Source of the DNA: CAYRTD01 sp964528675 | GTDB taxonomy: Bacteria; Bacteroidota; Bacteroidia; Bacteroidales; GCA-2748055 | NCBI GenBank assembly: GCA_964528675.1 | Contig: CAZGTU010000137.1 | Coordinates: 1-10,039 of the forward strand | Length of the DNA stretch: 10,039 nt | Direction of reading: 5' to 3' | Shown here: positions 1 through 6,505 of the stretch, piece by piece | Numbering within the stretch: position 1 is the first letter of the stretch | Layout of the letters: every line of letters starts with the position of its first letter | Translations under genes and position numbers: made by a program | Notes under the pieces: generated by a model | Told to the model about the DNA's origin: nothing | What the model saw: the letters and a program-made list of their open reading frames with translations, nothing else | Databases searched by the model: none

Positions 1-36
1 AAAAAAGGATCGCATTTGCTGCGGTCCTTTTTTTTT
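1..36 (+). terminator. bidirectional intrinsic terminator
   Basis: Runs of A (1-6) and T (28-36) flank a stem in which GGA (7-9) pairs with TCC (25-27), T10 with G24 and CGCA (11-14) with TGCG (20-23), leaving a five-base loop. With the A/T runs added the helix is long, and a U tract follows on either strand. It most likely ends a plus-strand gene lying left of the window; no gene inside the window needs it. Confidence 0.8.
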
Positions 37-173
37 GGCATCAAACTCTGAATTGATTCTGAAAAGATGATTGCCTGATGTTTTCCTTTGGATTTTAACC
101 TGTTGGGAGAAAATGCATTATACTTTGCAACATACATATTGTCCGAATTCTGTTATATATTTGCATCAACAGT

Positions 174-219
174 ACCCACCACGCTACCCTTAAGAACAGC
201 GTCCCACGGTGGGTCTTTT
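174..219 (+). terminator. GC-rich terminator-like hairpin
   Basis: ACCCACC (174-180) pairs perfectly with GGTGGGT (208-214), and inside it CGCT (182-185) pairs with AGCG (198-201). The 3' side continues CTTTT. The stem is strong, but the U tract is short and interrupted by a C, so it could be a structured RNA rather than a terminator. Confidence 0.45.
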
Positions 220-237
220 GCTCATATTAAAATATGT

Positions 238-283
238 AAAACCGCTGTTTCACAATTAATTGAGGCAGTGGTTTTTGTTTTGG
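238..283 (+). terminator. terminator-like hairpin with T-rich tail
   Basis: AAAACCGCTG (238-247) pairs with CAGTGGTTTT (266-275) through ten pairs, one of them G-T. The 18-base loop contains the small palindrome CAATTAATTG. The tail reads TTTTTGTTTT. It is a plausible plus-strand terminator. No plus-strand gene precedes it in the window, so it may end the candidate short RNA discussed for 156-283. Confidence 0.45.
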
Positions 284-345
284 GGACGGATTGGGGGATA
301 GATTGCTGTTGAAAAGCAAATTAATTTAATCTGTATTGATTTTAA

Positions 346-1044
346 TCAGCCACCTGTTTTATTCTCTAGATAAGCACTCCATTTTGGGGGAATTTCTATA
401 CTTTTATCTCTGATTTTTATGACTTTTGGTAGAAGTGCTTTATTAAAGGCAGATCTATAGCCTTTTAATAACTTAACTTTCAGAAATGGACAATTGTAAA
501 TTTCACTACAGAATCTTCCCGGAGGAAATAGCACTTCAATTTCATGTTCTGCTCTCATCCTCTTATTCATTTTATATATCACTTTGAGAGGAGGAAATAG
601 GTCGCTATCTGCTGTTATCACAACAGTCTTATCGCATAAACCTGTGAAATAATCTTCAAGGATCGAGGAAGCAATGTTAACATCTGTTTGCTTCTCCTCA
701 GGTTGCAAAAAAGTTTCCTTGCATGTTGCCCTGCATTCAATTTTTTTTTCGAAATAAGTTCCGTAGGTTATTTTTATCAAGTCATTGTTAAGGTATTCAT
801 TTACTGCCAATAGACGATTTTGCCTTTCTCTTTTCCCTTTTGATAAAGGTCTGGCAGTGAAGTACCTTACATAAATCAACTTTTCATCATCCTTAAGTAA
901 AGAGGCACACAGCTTTACTATATCAATCCAATAAAACTTCTTCCACCTATTACTATTTGGCTTATTATCTACCTCTTTAGCAGCATTTCGTAATCCATTG
1001 TAAAAGTTGAAACCGTCTATGTAGAATATTACTTTTTTGGCCAT
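346..1044 (-). CDS. NYN-domain protein, predicted RNase (LabA/DUF88-like)
   Basis: A 232-residue protein with the features of NYN domains, PIN-like metal-dependent RNases. The first strand VIFYIDGFNFYNGLR carries D10 and N13. EEKQTDVN supplies E117, T120, D121 and N123. VVITADSDLF supplies D146 and D148. These are the expected acidic residues of the active site. The tail after about residue 200 is basic and ends in IPPKW, a common tail in this group. C104 and C108 could be remains of a small metal site. The ATG at 1044 was chosen because the domain begins at once, and because a longer in-frame start at 1152 would lie upstream of the predicted transcription start and be translated through three hairpins. 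It is transcribed away from the HNH gene. The substrate is unknown; RNA cleavage is inferred from the family. Confidence 0.85.
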   Translation of the reverse strand: MAKKVIFYIDGFNFYNGLRNAAKEVDNKPNSNRWKKFYWIDIVKLCASLLKDDEKLIYVRYFTARPLSKGKRERQNRLLAVNEYLNNDLIKITYGTYFEKKIECRATCKETFLQPEEKQTDVNIASSILEDYFTGLCDKTVVITADSDLFPPLKVIYKMNKRMRAEHEIEVLFPPGRFCSEIYNCPFLKVKLLKGYRSAFNKALLPKVIKIRDKSIEIPPKWSAYLENKTGG

Positions 1045-1068
1045 AAAAAAAAGCTCCGTTAGGAGCTT
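1045..1068 (-). terminator. attenuator-like terminator touching the NYN start codon
   Basis: On the minus strand AAGCTCC (1068-1062) pairs with GGAGCTT (1057-1051) around a TAAC loop, and a run of eight Ts ends directly at the ATG at 1044. This is the form of an intrinsic terminator placed between promoter and gene. GGCCA (1074-1070) can also pair with TGGCC (1043-1039) outside this stem and so enclose the start codon. Confidence 0.6.
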
Positions 1069-1120
1069 CTGGCCTAAAGCTCTCGGCTTTAGGGGGGCTG
1101 TGTTACCTTGATAGTAACAC
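1069..1120 (-). promoter_or_regulatory. structured leader of the NYN gene: two further perfect hairpins
   Basis: Two perfect inverted repeats precede the attenuator-like stem. GTGTTAC and GTAACAC (1120-1114 and 1106-1100) have a seven-base spacer. CCTAAAGC and GCTTTAGG (1093-1086 and 1080-1073) have a five-base loop. The promoter-proximal repeat lies at the expected transcription start, so it may act as a DNA operator rather than an RNA hairpin. The second ends in the GG that is also needed for the GGCCA/TGGCC clamp around the start codon, so the two pairings compete. Confidence 0.5.
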
Positions 1121-1122
1121 TG

Positions 1123-1152
1123 CAAATATAATACCTGAAATATCTTTGTCAA
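1123..1152 (-). promoter_or_regulatory. promoter of the NYN gene, Bacteroidetes type
   Basis: Reading the minus strand, TTG (1152-1150), 19 bases, then TATATTTG (1130-1123) is an exact match to the TAnnTTTG -7 element with a normally spaced -33 element. The same bases also read TTGACA, 16 bases, TATATT, close to a sigma-70 promoter. Transcription would begin near 1115-1119, giving a leader of about 70-75 bases. Confidence 0.65.
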
Positions 1153-1238
1153 GTTATTTTGCCTTAAATAACAAAAAATTAACGTTATTTAGACGTATTC
1201 CAGATAAGCTCCTATTATTATTCCTTAAATATAAAAAC

Positions 1239-1269
1239 TTTGTCCTATACCACCAATTTCCTTACTTTG
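1239..1269 (+). promoter_or_regulatory. possible promoter of the HNH gene
   Basis: TTTG (1239-1242), 19 bases, then TTACTTTG (1262-1269) matches the Bacteroidetes promoter with one mismatch in the -7 element. It would give an AT-rich leader of about 90 bases before the ATG at 1364. Chance matches in such AT-rich DNA are possible. Confidence 0.35.
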
Positions 1270-1363
1270 ATAAATTAATCCCCTATAGACCTTTTTATTA
1301 CCTTTAAAGTTATGTTATATTGCTATTGAGAAGATTATTAAGTACTCAAAATAATGAGTTAAA

Positions 1364-2290
1364 ATGGATTTCTACATAGGAAATACAGACTACCAATGGT
1401 ATACATTTCTTAGTGAAAGAGATCCGGAGGATATTAACTTCTGGCAGCCGGGCGGATTACTTAATTTCAGAGCTATCAAGCCTGGTGCTCCTTTCCTCTT
1501 ACGCCTTAAAAGTCCGGTTAATAAAATTGCAGGAATAGGTTTTTTTGCTTCTCATTCCATTTTGCCGATACACTTTGTCTGGGAGATTTTTAAGGAGAGA
1601 AATGGAATTGATAACTATTATGAGTTTTATAATAAGATTAAATCTTACAGGACTGAGAAAAATTCAATAGATAAGAATCCTAATGTTGGATGCATTGTAT
1701 TAACTGATCCGATTTTCTTTGACAGAAAAGATTGGATCCCGGTTCCGGAGAACTGGTCTAAAAGTATACAGCAAGGAAAAACTTATAATACAGAAACCGA
1801 AATAGGAAGAAAATACTGGAATCTGGTTCAAGATATTATTAAAGGCTATTCCAAAATAGAAAAAGATGATGTCTTACAGGATATAGATCCAGGCTATGAC
1901 TATGTTTTTACAAAAGTAAGAATTGGACAGGGGGCGTTTCGGGTAATGGTAACTGATGCATATGCCAGAAAATGCGCAATAACCGGAGAAAAAACTCTTC
2001 CCGTTTTAGAAGCAGCTCATATTAAACCCTACTCTATATCCAAACTGAACAAAACAAGTAATGGACTATTATTAAGAGCCGACTTACATAAATTATTTGA
2101 TTCCGGTTATATTACTGTTACGAAAGAACATAAAGTTGAAATCAGTAAGAAAATTAAGGAAGAATTTGAAAATGGAAGGGAATATTACCGTTACCATGGA
2201 AATTCTTTGATTGTTCTTCCAAGGCAAGAATTTGATATGCCTGATAGGGAATACTTAGAGTGGCATAATGAGAAGATCTACAGAGGCTAA
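1364..2290 (+). CDS. HNH endonuclease, predicted restriction-type nuclease (COG3440-like)
   Basis: A 308-residue protein. The C-terminal third is an HNH nuclease of the HNH_2 type: C204 with TGE (207-209), then LEAAHIKPY with the probable catalytic H219, then SNGLLLRADLHKLFDSG with N233, H242 and D246. The run from VRIGQGAFR to WHNEKIYRG is characteristic of predicted restriction endonucleases in COG3440. Residues 1 to about 165 form a separate domain with aromatic and strand-rich segments (DYQWYTFL, INFWQPGG, FLLRLKS, IAGIGFFA). It resembles the modified-base or DNA-reading PUA/EVE-like domains often found in front of HNH nucleases, but that match is by impression. No methyltransferase is paired with it, so a type IV-like role against modified DNA is possible (inference). 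It diverges from the NYN gene and converges on hsdR with a 26-bp gap in which no intrinsic terminator is visible. Confidence 0.85.
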   Translation: MDFYIGNTDYQWYTFLSERDPEDINFWQPGGLLNFRAIKPGAPFLLRLKSPVNKIAGIGFFASHSILPIHFVWEIFKERNGIDNYYEFYNKIKSYRTEKNSIDKNPNVGCIVLTDPIFFDRKDWIPVPENWSKSIQQGKTYNTETEIGRKYWNLVQDIIKGYSKIEKDDVLQDIDPGYDYVFTKVRIGQGAFRVMVTDAYARKCAITGEKTLPVLEAAHIKPYSISKLNKTSNGLLLRADLHKLFDSGYITVTKEHKVEISKKIKEEFENGREYYRYHGNSLIVLPRQEFDMPDREYLEWHNEKIYRG

Positions 2291-2316
2291 TAATGTGTTT
2301 GTCACTGATTAATATC

Positions 2317-5169
2317 CTACGCCGCCGTCATCCCATTAATAAACGTATCCACAAAATTTACAATCTTTTTGAGGATCCTGTCACCTGTTTTCTTTCTTTC
2401 AAGAAGTGTGGGTTTATTTCCTTCCATCAGATCAAGTAGTTCGTCTCGTAATGGTTCTCTTTCACTGTAGAGATAATCTTCAATTAATGATTGGGTGCGG
2501 TCTTTGCTTAATTTTTCATTATGAACCAGTTCGGTGAAGGCTTTGTCTTGCTCCAGTATCCAGAACTTTTCAAACTCCTGGGGAATGTCATCGGTGTTTT
2601 CAATGACAGGGATATTTTCCCTGATGAACTTCTCAATTAGCTCTTTTTTACTTCTTAGCTGTTTTTCTGTGCTTAAGAGATTGTTGATTTCCTTTTCAAT
2701 CATTTCTGCTTCTTTCTTCACGTTTGCTTTAAGCTTGATGAGCAATTGTATAATGTAACTGACATTAATCTCATCCCTGTGAATCAGTTCCAGTTCAAAG
2801 TCAACATCATCCAGGATGCTTGTCTTTTCAGGCTCTTCAATGCTTTTAACCTTATCATGCAGATCAAGGTATTTTGACTTATAATCCTCAAATTCCTGTT
2901 CGCCCATATAAACATCTTCCCATTTGAAATCCGAGAAGGATGTAAGAATATTCTTAATCCGCATAAGATCACGGAATGCTTTTATAAAATTCAGCTCATC
3001 ATCCTCTGTTTCAAGATCATTTACACTTTCGACAGTTGGGGTTATGCTGAGCAAATGTTTATAGGCGTTGTTGAATGCTTTAATGTAATCATCATAAGGT
3101 TTCATGATGATTTCCTCTATTGCATCTTTATTGCTGAAAAGGGTAATAGCCTCATCGGTGGCATTTTTCAGATTACGGAAAGCAACTATATTTCCCTGTG
3201 ATTTTAGCTCGTTAATGATTCGGTTTGTACGCGAAAAAGACTGGATTAAACCATGGTATCTGAGATTTTTATCCACATACAGGGTATTCAATGAAGGACT
3301 ATCAAAACCGGTCAGGAACATATTTACGACCAGGAGTAGGTCAATTTTACGTTCTTTAACCTTTTTACTGATGTCATTATAATAATTATAGAAACTCTGG
3401 CTATCCTTCGTTGTAAAGGCACTGCCAAACATCTGGTTATAATCTTCAATAAATTCCTCAAGCTTGTCGCGGGTGTGGCTTGTTTTGTATGAGGGTTCTG
3501 GTTCGGCAGCAATTGGAATTTCCTCAGGGATAAAACCATCAGCATCCGCATCCTCCTCATTTGCTGTGTAGCTGAATATGGTGGCAATCTTTAAATCATG
3601 CTCCCCAAGAAGTTTTTTTCTCTTAAAGATTTCATAGTATTTTATCAGTGAGGCTACACTGCTAACAGCGAACATTCCGGTGAATGTCCGGTTATGCGTC
3701 TTCTTTTTATGATAGGCAATGATATAATCCACAATCTTCTCAAGTCTCTTCCCCGAATCCATTAGTTCTGCAACATCGATATCCTCCACCTGGATATCAA
3801 TCTCATTAGCACTGTTCTTATCCTTGTACCTCCCAACATATTCCACGCTGAATTTTAAAACATTTTCATCCCTGATGGCGTCCGTAATTACATACTTATG
3901 CAGACAGTCTCCAAACAGATCATGGGTTGTCCGTTTTCCCTGATCATTTTTCACCGCATTGTCGACAAATATAGGTGTACCGGTAAATCCAAACATCTGT
4001 ATATTGCGGAAGAAGCTTGTGATCCTGGCGTGTGTCTCACCAAACTGTGACCGGTGACATTCATCAAAAATAAATACGATGCGGTCATCCCGTATCTTTT
4101 CCATCTGCTGGAGATGATGTTTCTTGCTGATTGCAGTGTTTAATTTTTGGATTGTGGTTACGATCAGTTTGGTATCGTCCCTGAATTGTTTCACTAATTG
4201 CCGGGTATTGTCCGTTCCGTCGACACTGCCTTTTCTGAAACTATTAAATTCCCTGGTTGTCTGGTAATCCAGATCCCTCCTGTCTACAACAAATACTATT
4301 TTCTTTATTTTTGGCAAACCCATAAGTACCTGACTTGCCTTAAAGCTTGTAAGTGTTTTGCCGGAACCGGTGGTATGCCAGATATAACCATTTTTCCGGC
4401 TTTGCTTAACATGGTTTACAATGGCTTCAACAGCATAATACTGGTAAGGTCTGAGCACCATCAGTGTTTTATATGTCTCATTAAGCACTACATACTTGCA
4501 AATCATCCTGGAAATATGGCAGGGCTCAAGAAATTCGGAGGTAAAACCATTGAGGATGTTGGTCATTCGTTTATTCTCAGCATCTGTCCAGTAAAAAGTC
4601 TGTTTAAAAGACTGGTACCTGTTATTTGCGTAATACTTGGTATTGACCCCATTGCTTATCACAAAGATCTGAACATACTGAAACAATGCCTGGCTTGCTC
4701 CGAAAGAGTGGCGCTGGTATCGGTTTACCTGGTTAAAAGCTTCCTTCAGTTCCAGTCCTCGCCTTTTCAATTCTATCTGCACCAGCGGCAAGCCATTTAT
4801 CAGGAGAGTAACATCGTAACGGTTCCTGTATCGCCCTTCCATGGAAACCTGGTGAGTGACCTGATATTGGTTCTGGCACCAATGCTCTATATTTATAAAG
4901 TCAAAATAAAGGTTGTCTCCATTATCTCTTACAATATGTTGTTTGGTTCGTAAGGTTTTGGCTTTGTCAAATACAGATCCTTTATTCAATATATTCAGCA
5001 CTCTTTCAAACTCATCGTCCGAGAATTGAATCCCATTTTGTTTTTCGATCTGCATCTTTAGATTCAGGATTAAATCCTCTTGGTTCTTCAAATGAACTGG
5101 ACTGTATCCTAATTCAGTTAATTGCTGAACCAGTTGTTCTTCGAGAATTATTTCGGGCTGACGGGTCAT
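2317..5169 (-). CDS. hsdR: type I restriction enzyme, R (endonuclease/translocase) subunit
   Basis: A 950-residue motor and nuclease subunit. The N-terminal HSDR_N nuclease is intact: D119 in RYDVTLL, then E133 and K135 in IELKRRG, a PD-(D/E)XK site. The SF2 helicase follows: RPYQ at 240-243, Walker A TGSGKT at 267-272, DECH at 369-372, TGTP at 396-399, motif V around LTGFDSP at 619-625 and motif VI QSFSRTNR at 643-650. The C-terminal part (from about 685, KPYDDYIKAF) resembles the EcoR124-type C-terminal domain and is rich in charged helices, as needed for docking on the methylase core. Known role of the family: ATP-driven translocation and cleavage of unmethylated DNA together with HsdM and HsdS. 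No frameshift or lost motif is seen. It is separated from the hsdMS operon by a strong terminator and about 100 bases, so it probably has its own promoter, though I found no strict consensus match. Confidence 0.97.
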   Translation of the reverse strand: MTRQPEIILEEQLVQQLTELGYSPVHLKNQEDLILNLKMQIEKQNGIQFSDDEFERVLNILNKGSVFDKAKTLRTKQHIVRDNGDNLYFDFINIEHWCQNQYQVTHQVSMEGRYRNRYDVTLLINGLPLVQIELKRRGLELKEAFNQVNRYQRHSFGASQALFQYVQIFVISNGVNTKYYANNRYQSFKQTFYWTDAENKRMTNILNGFTSEFLEPCHISRMICKYVVLNETYKTLMVLRPYQYYAVEAIVNHVKQSRKNGYIWHTTGSGKTLTSFKASQVLMGLPKIKKIVFVVDRRDLDYQTTREFNSFRKGSVDGTDNTRQLVKQFRDDTKLIVTTIQKLNTAISKKHHLQQMEKIRDDRIVFIFDECHRSQFGETHARITSFFRNIQMFGFTGTPIFVDNAVKNDQGKRTTHDLFGDCLHKYVITDAIRDENVLKFSVEYVGRYKDKNSANEIDIQVEDIDVAELMDSGKRLEKIVDYIIAYHKKKTHNRTFTGMFAVSSVASLIKYYEIFKRKKLLGEHDLKIATIFSYTANEEDADADGFIPEEIPIAAEPEPSYKTSHTRDKLEEFIEDYNQMFGSAFTTKDSQSFYNYYNDISKKVKERKIDLLLVVNMFLTGFDSPSLNTLYVDKNLRYHGLIQSFSRTNRIINELKSQGNIVAFRNLKNATDEAITLFSNKDAIEEIIMKPYDDYIKAFNNAYKHLLSITPTVESVNDLETEDDELNFIKAFRDLMRIKNILTSFSDFKWEDVYMGEQEFEDYKSKYLDLHDKVKSIEEPEKTSILDDVDFELELIHRDEINVSYIIQLLIKLKANVKKEAEMIEKEINNLLSTEKQLRSKKELIEKFIRENIPVIENTDDIPQEFEKFWILEQDKAFTELVHNEKLSKDRTQSLIEDYLYSEREPLRDELLDLMEGNKPTLLERKKTGDRILKKIVNFVDTFINGMTAA

Positions 5170-5204
5170 TCTTGGTATAATTATTGTTAAATTATCAGTA
5201 GAAC

Positions 5205-5235
5205 TTGCTTTGCATTAAGTAATTTCATATGTTTG
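5205..5235 (+). promoter_or_regulatory. possible plus-strand promoter in the hsdR upstream gap
   Basis: TTG (5205-5207), 20 bases, then TATGTTTG (5228-5235), an exact TAnnTTTG element. It points away from hsdR toward the terminator at 5273-5304. No plus-strand protein gene follows it, so if active it would make only a short RNA. Confidence 0.4.
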
Positions 5236-5239
5236 CATT

Positions 5240-5304
5240 GAGTTCATCCTACCATTTGGAGGAAGGAAATCGAAAAACGCAAGCCTCGATGCTCTGCGTT
5301 TTTT
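5240..5304 (+). ncRNA. candidate short RNA between hsdR and the BECR-like gene
   Basis: The region between the predicted start (near 5240) and the terminator ending at 5304 would give an RNA of about 60-65 bases. It would hold a small hairpin around TCC/CCA and TGG/GGA (about 5247-5263) and a strong terminator stem. It does not overlap the coding part of either neighbour. The call rests only on the promoter match and the terminator; no RNA family is recognised. Confidence 0.25.
5273..5304 (-). terminator. bidirectional terminator ending the hsdMS operon
   Basis: AAAAACGCA (5273-5281) pairs with TGCGTTTTT (5295-5303), and AGC (5282-5284) extends the stem with GCT (5291-5293) past one bulged C. 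U tracts follow on both strands. On the minus strand it begins four bases after the stop codon of the BECR-like gene and would end the hsdM-hsdS-DUF3800-BECR transcript before hsdR. Confidence 0.8.
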
Positions 5305-5308
5305 GCTT

Positions 5309-5818
5309 TTATAATAAACCAGATAATCGTCTCTTATACTTTTTCTCATACTTCCTCCTTTTTGCATCTTTCCCTCTTACGTGAAATGCTGTGAGCAGAT
5401 AATACTCATTCTTTTTCCTTAGTGGTTCTAATATAATTACATATTTTTCATCAATATCATAAATATAAGTTCTATTTCCATTGGGTTCTTTTACTGAAAA
5501 GATGAGCATATTCTCTGCTTTCTTTTCATCAATATGATGTTTAATCCAGTGAATCCTCACGGAACGATGCATATCAAATTCCCTTGCCTTTGTTCTCTCA
5601 TCTATAACTTTACGAGTAAGGTGGTTGAATAGATTATCCATGGCAATTGTACCATCATGGTTAGGGGTTGGATGAATTTGCTTTGTGCGGAATTCAAATG
5701 ATGGATTATTTACAATATCTCTGTTAAATACTCCTCTTAATGAAGCATCTCTCTGTCTTAAATTCATTGACCCCAATTCAAGAAGCGCATTATATTTCTT
5801 CAGTTGATTAAATGGCAT
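5309..5818 (-). CDS. small protein resembling BECR-fold RNases (PBECR-like), uncharacterised
   Basis: A 169-residue basic protein with no signal peptide or membrane segment. The C-terminal half reads like the barnase/EndoU/colicin E5/RelE (BECR) group of RNases, especially the phage-linked PBECR families: a helix with RSVRIHWIKHHI (residues 85-96; R85, R88, H90, W91), a strand with R116, Y118 and Y120, then YVIILEPLRKK (126-136) and YYLLTAFHV (139-147), and a lysine/arginine-rich end. This match is from recalled patterns and needs a profile search. The N-terminal 75 residues (SLRGVFNRDI, FEFRTKQI) form an unknown domain. The ATG at 5818 lies one base after the DUF3800 stop codon, so translation is probably coupled. 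A TTG five codons upstream would overlap that gene and is less likely. The DNA is more AT-rich than hsdM and hsdR, suggesting separate acquisition. If it is an RNase it could act as a toxin. Confidence 0.55.
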   Translation of the reverse strand: MPFNQLKKYNALLELGSMNLRQRDASLRGVFNRDIVNNPSFEFRTKQIHPTPNHDGTIAMDNLFNHLTRKVIDERTKAREFDMHRSVRIHWIKHHIDEKKAENMLIFSVKEPNGNRTYIYDIDEKYVIILEPLRKKNEYYLLTAFHVRGKDAKRRKYEKKYKRRLSGLL

Positions 5819-5819
5819 A

Positions 5820-6494
5820 TTATTTAAGGTCAATAAAAAACAAATTCAGCTTCTTCTCCCCGTAAATTGTTGATTTAGTAAGGTCATGATTTGCTTCCTG
5901 CTTGATCTTATTAATTAGTTTTATCTTGGCTGTCACCTTTTTATCATGCTGATTTAACTCATATGAGATTGCCCCCATTATTAAATCCGCCAGTTGCATC
6001 ATAAGACTTTCTTTTGATTGGATATTCTGCACATTTCGAAACATCCCATAACTTACATTAAGAATTTCCTTGAGCTTATTAACCTTGTTAGCACTTAGGG
6101 TATCTTTTATATCAAGATAAACATTATACGCATATTCAATATTTTTCCTGTGAATAAGCAACTGATAATACATCTTATAATAAAATGTATCAAAGTCTTG
6201 TCCGAACCTGTCATTCTTAATTTTTGATTTATCCACAATTACCGACCTGAAACGGATATCGGTATCGAAAAAATATTCAATAAGTTCTTTAAAAAAGTGG
6301 TACTTGGATGAGGAAACTCCTGTCCATTTTATTTCACCATAAAAGTTATGTTTCTTTTTAATATCCTTTATTCTTTCATCATGTCGTTTGATTTGATTAT
6401 ACGGAACACTTATCGCTCCTAAGAGCATATATTGTTTATGGTCATTCTCCAAATGGCAACTTTCATCGCAGTATATGTTAAATGTCTTTTTCAT
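5820..6494 (-). CDS. DUF3800 domain protein, predicted RNase H-like nuclease
   Basis: A 224-residue protein with the DUF3800 pattern. The opening strand FNIYCDESCH gives D10 and E11. GEIKW gives E54, followed by a region with SSKYHFFKEL. The strand VYLDIKD gives D128. The helix MMQLADLIMGAI gives Q167 and D170. The spread of acidic residues (D10, E54, D128, D170) fits the RNase H-like fold proposed for the family, so metal-dependent nuclease activity is likely but unproven. The gene begins 11 bases after hsdS and ends one base before the BECR-like gene, so all are probably on one transcript. DUF3800 genes often occur in defence and mobile regions. Here it could be the partner or control protein of the small RNase-like gene, or an accessory nuclease of the restriction system. 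Its sequence is more AT-rich than hsdM and hsdR. Confidence 0.8.
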   Translation of the reverse strand: MKKTFNIYCDESCHLENDHKQYMLLGAISVPYNQIKRHDERIKDIKKKHNFYGEIKWTGVSSSKYHFFKELIEYFFDTDIRFRSVIVDKSKIKNDRFGQDFDTFYYKMYYQLLIHRKNIEYAYNVYLDIKDTLSANKVNKLKEILNVSYGMFRNVQNIQSKESLMMQLADLIMGAISYELNQHDKKVTAKIKLINKIKQEANHDLTKSTIYGEKKLNLFFIDLK

Positions 6495-6505
6495 GGCAAT
6501 ATCAT

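Larger units (their letters stand above)
37..345. other. intergenic region with promoter-like box and two hairpins
   Basis: No convincing protein-coding gene is seen here. The only open frame of any length (88-312, plus) starts with TTG, has no recognisable domain and runs through the hairpins. The stretch holds a TATATTTG box at 156-163, which matches the Bacteroidetes -7 element but lacks a well-spaced -33 partner. It is followed by two terminator-like hairpins (listed separately) and a small CATATT/AATATG hairpin at 223-236. This order would fit a short non-coding RNA, but homology cannot be judged from the sequence alone. Confidence 0.4.

Noticed and set aside
88..312. A 74-codon plus-strand open frame beginning with TTG
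   Set aside because: It runs through two terminator-like hairpins, has no start context and shows no domain.
1045..1152. A 36-residue N-terminal extension of the NYN protein starting at an in-frame ATG at 1152
   Set aside because: The ATG overlaps the -33 element of the likely promoter, the frame runs through three hairpins and a terminator-like U tract, and the NYN domain already begins at the ATG at 1044.
1165..1191. Inverted repeat TAAATAAC / GTTATTTA with an 11-base spacer upstream of the NYN promoter
   Set aside because: It is perfect but made almost wholly of A and T in an AT-rich gap, so chance is a sufficient explanation.
4198..4953. A 251-codon plus-strand open frame
   Set aside because: It lies antisense inside the helicase and nuclease part of hsdR, whose motifs are intact, and its translation shows no domain.
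5819..5833. TTG start for the BECR-like protein overlapping the DUF3800 gene
   Set aside because: An ATG at 5818 lies one base after the DUF3800 stop, the usual arrangement for coupled genes; the extra five residues add nothing recognisable.
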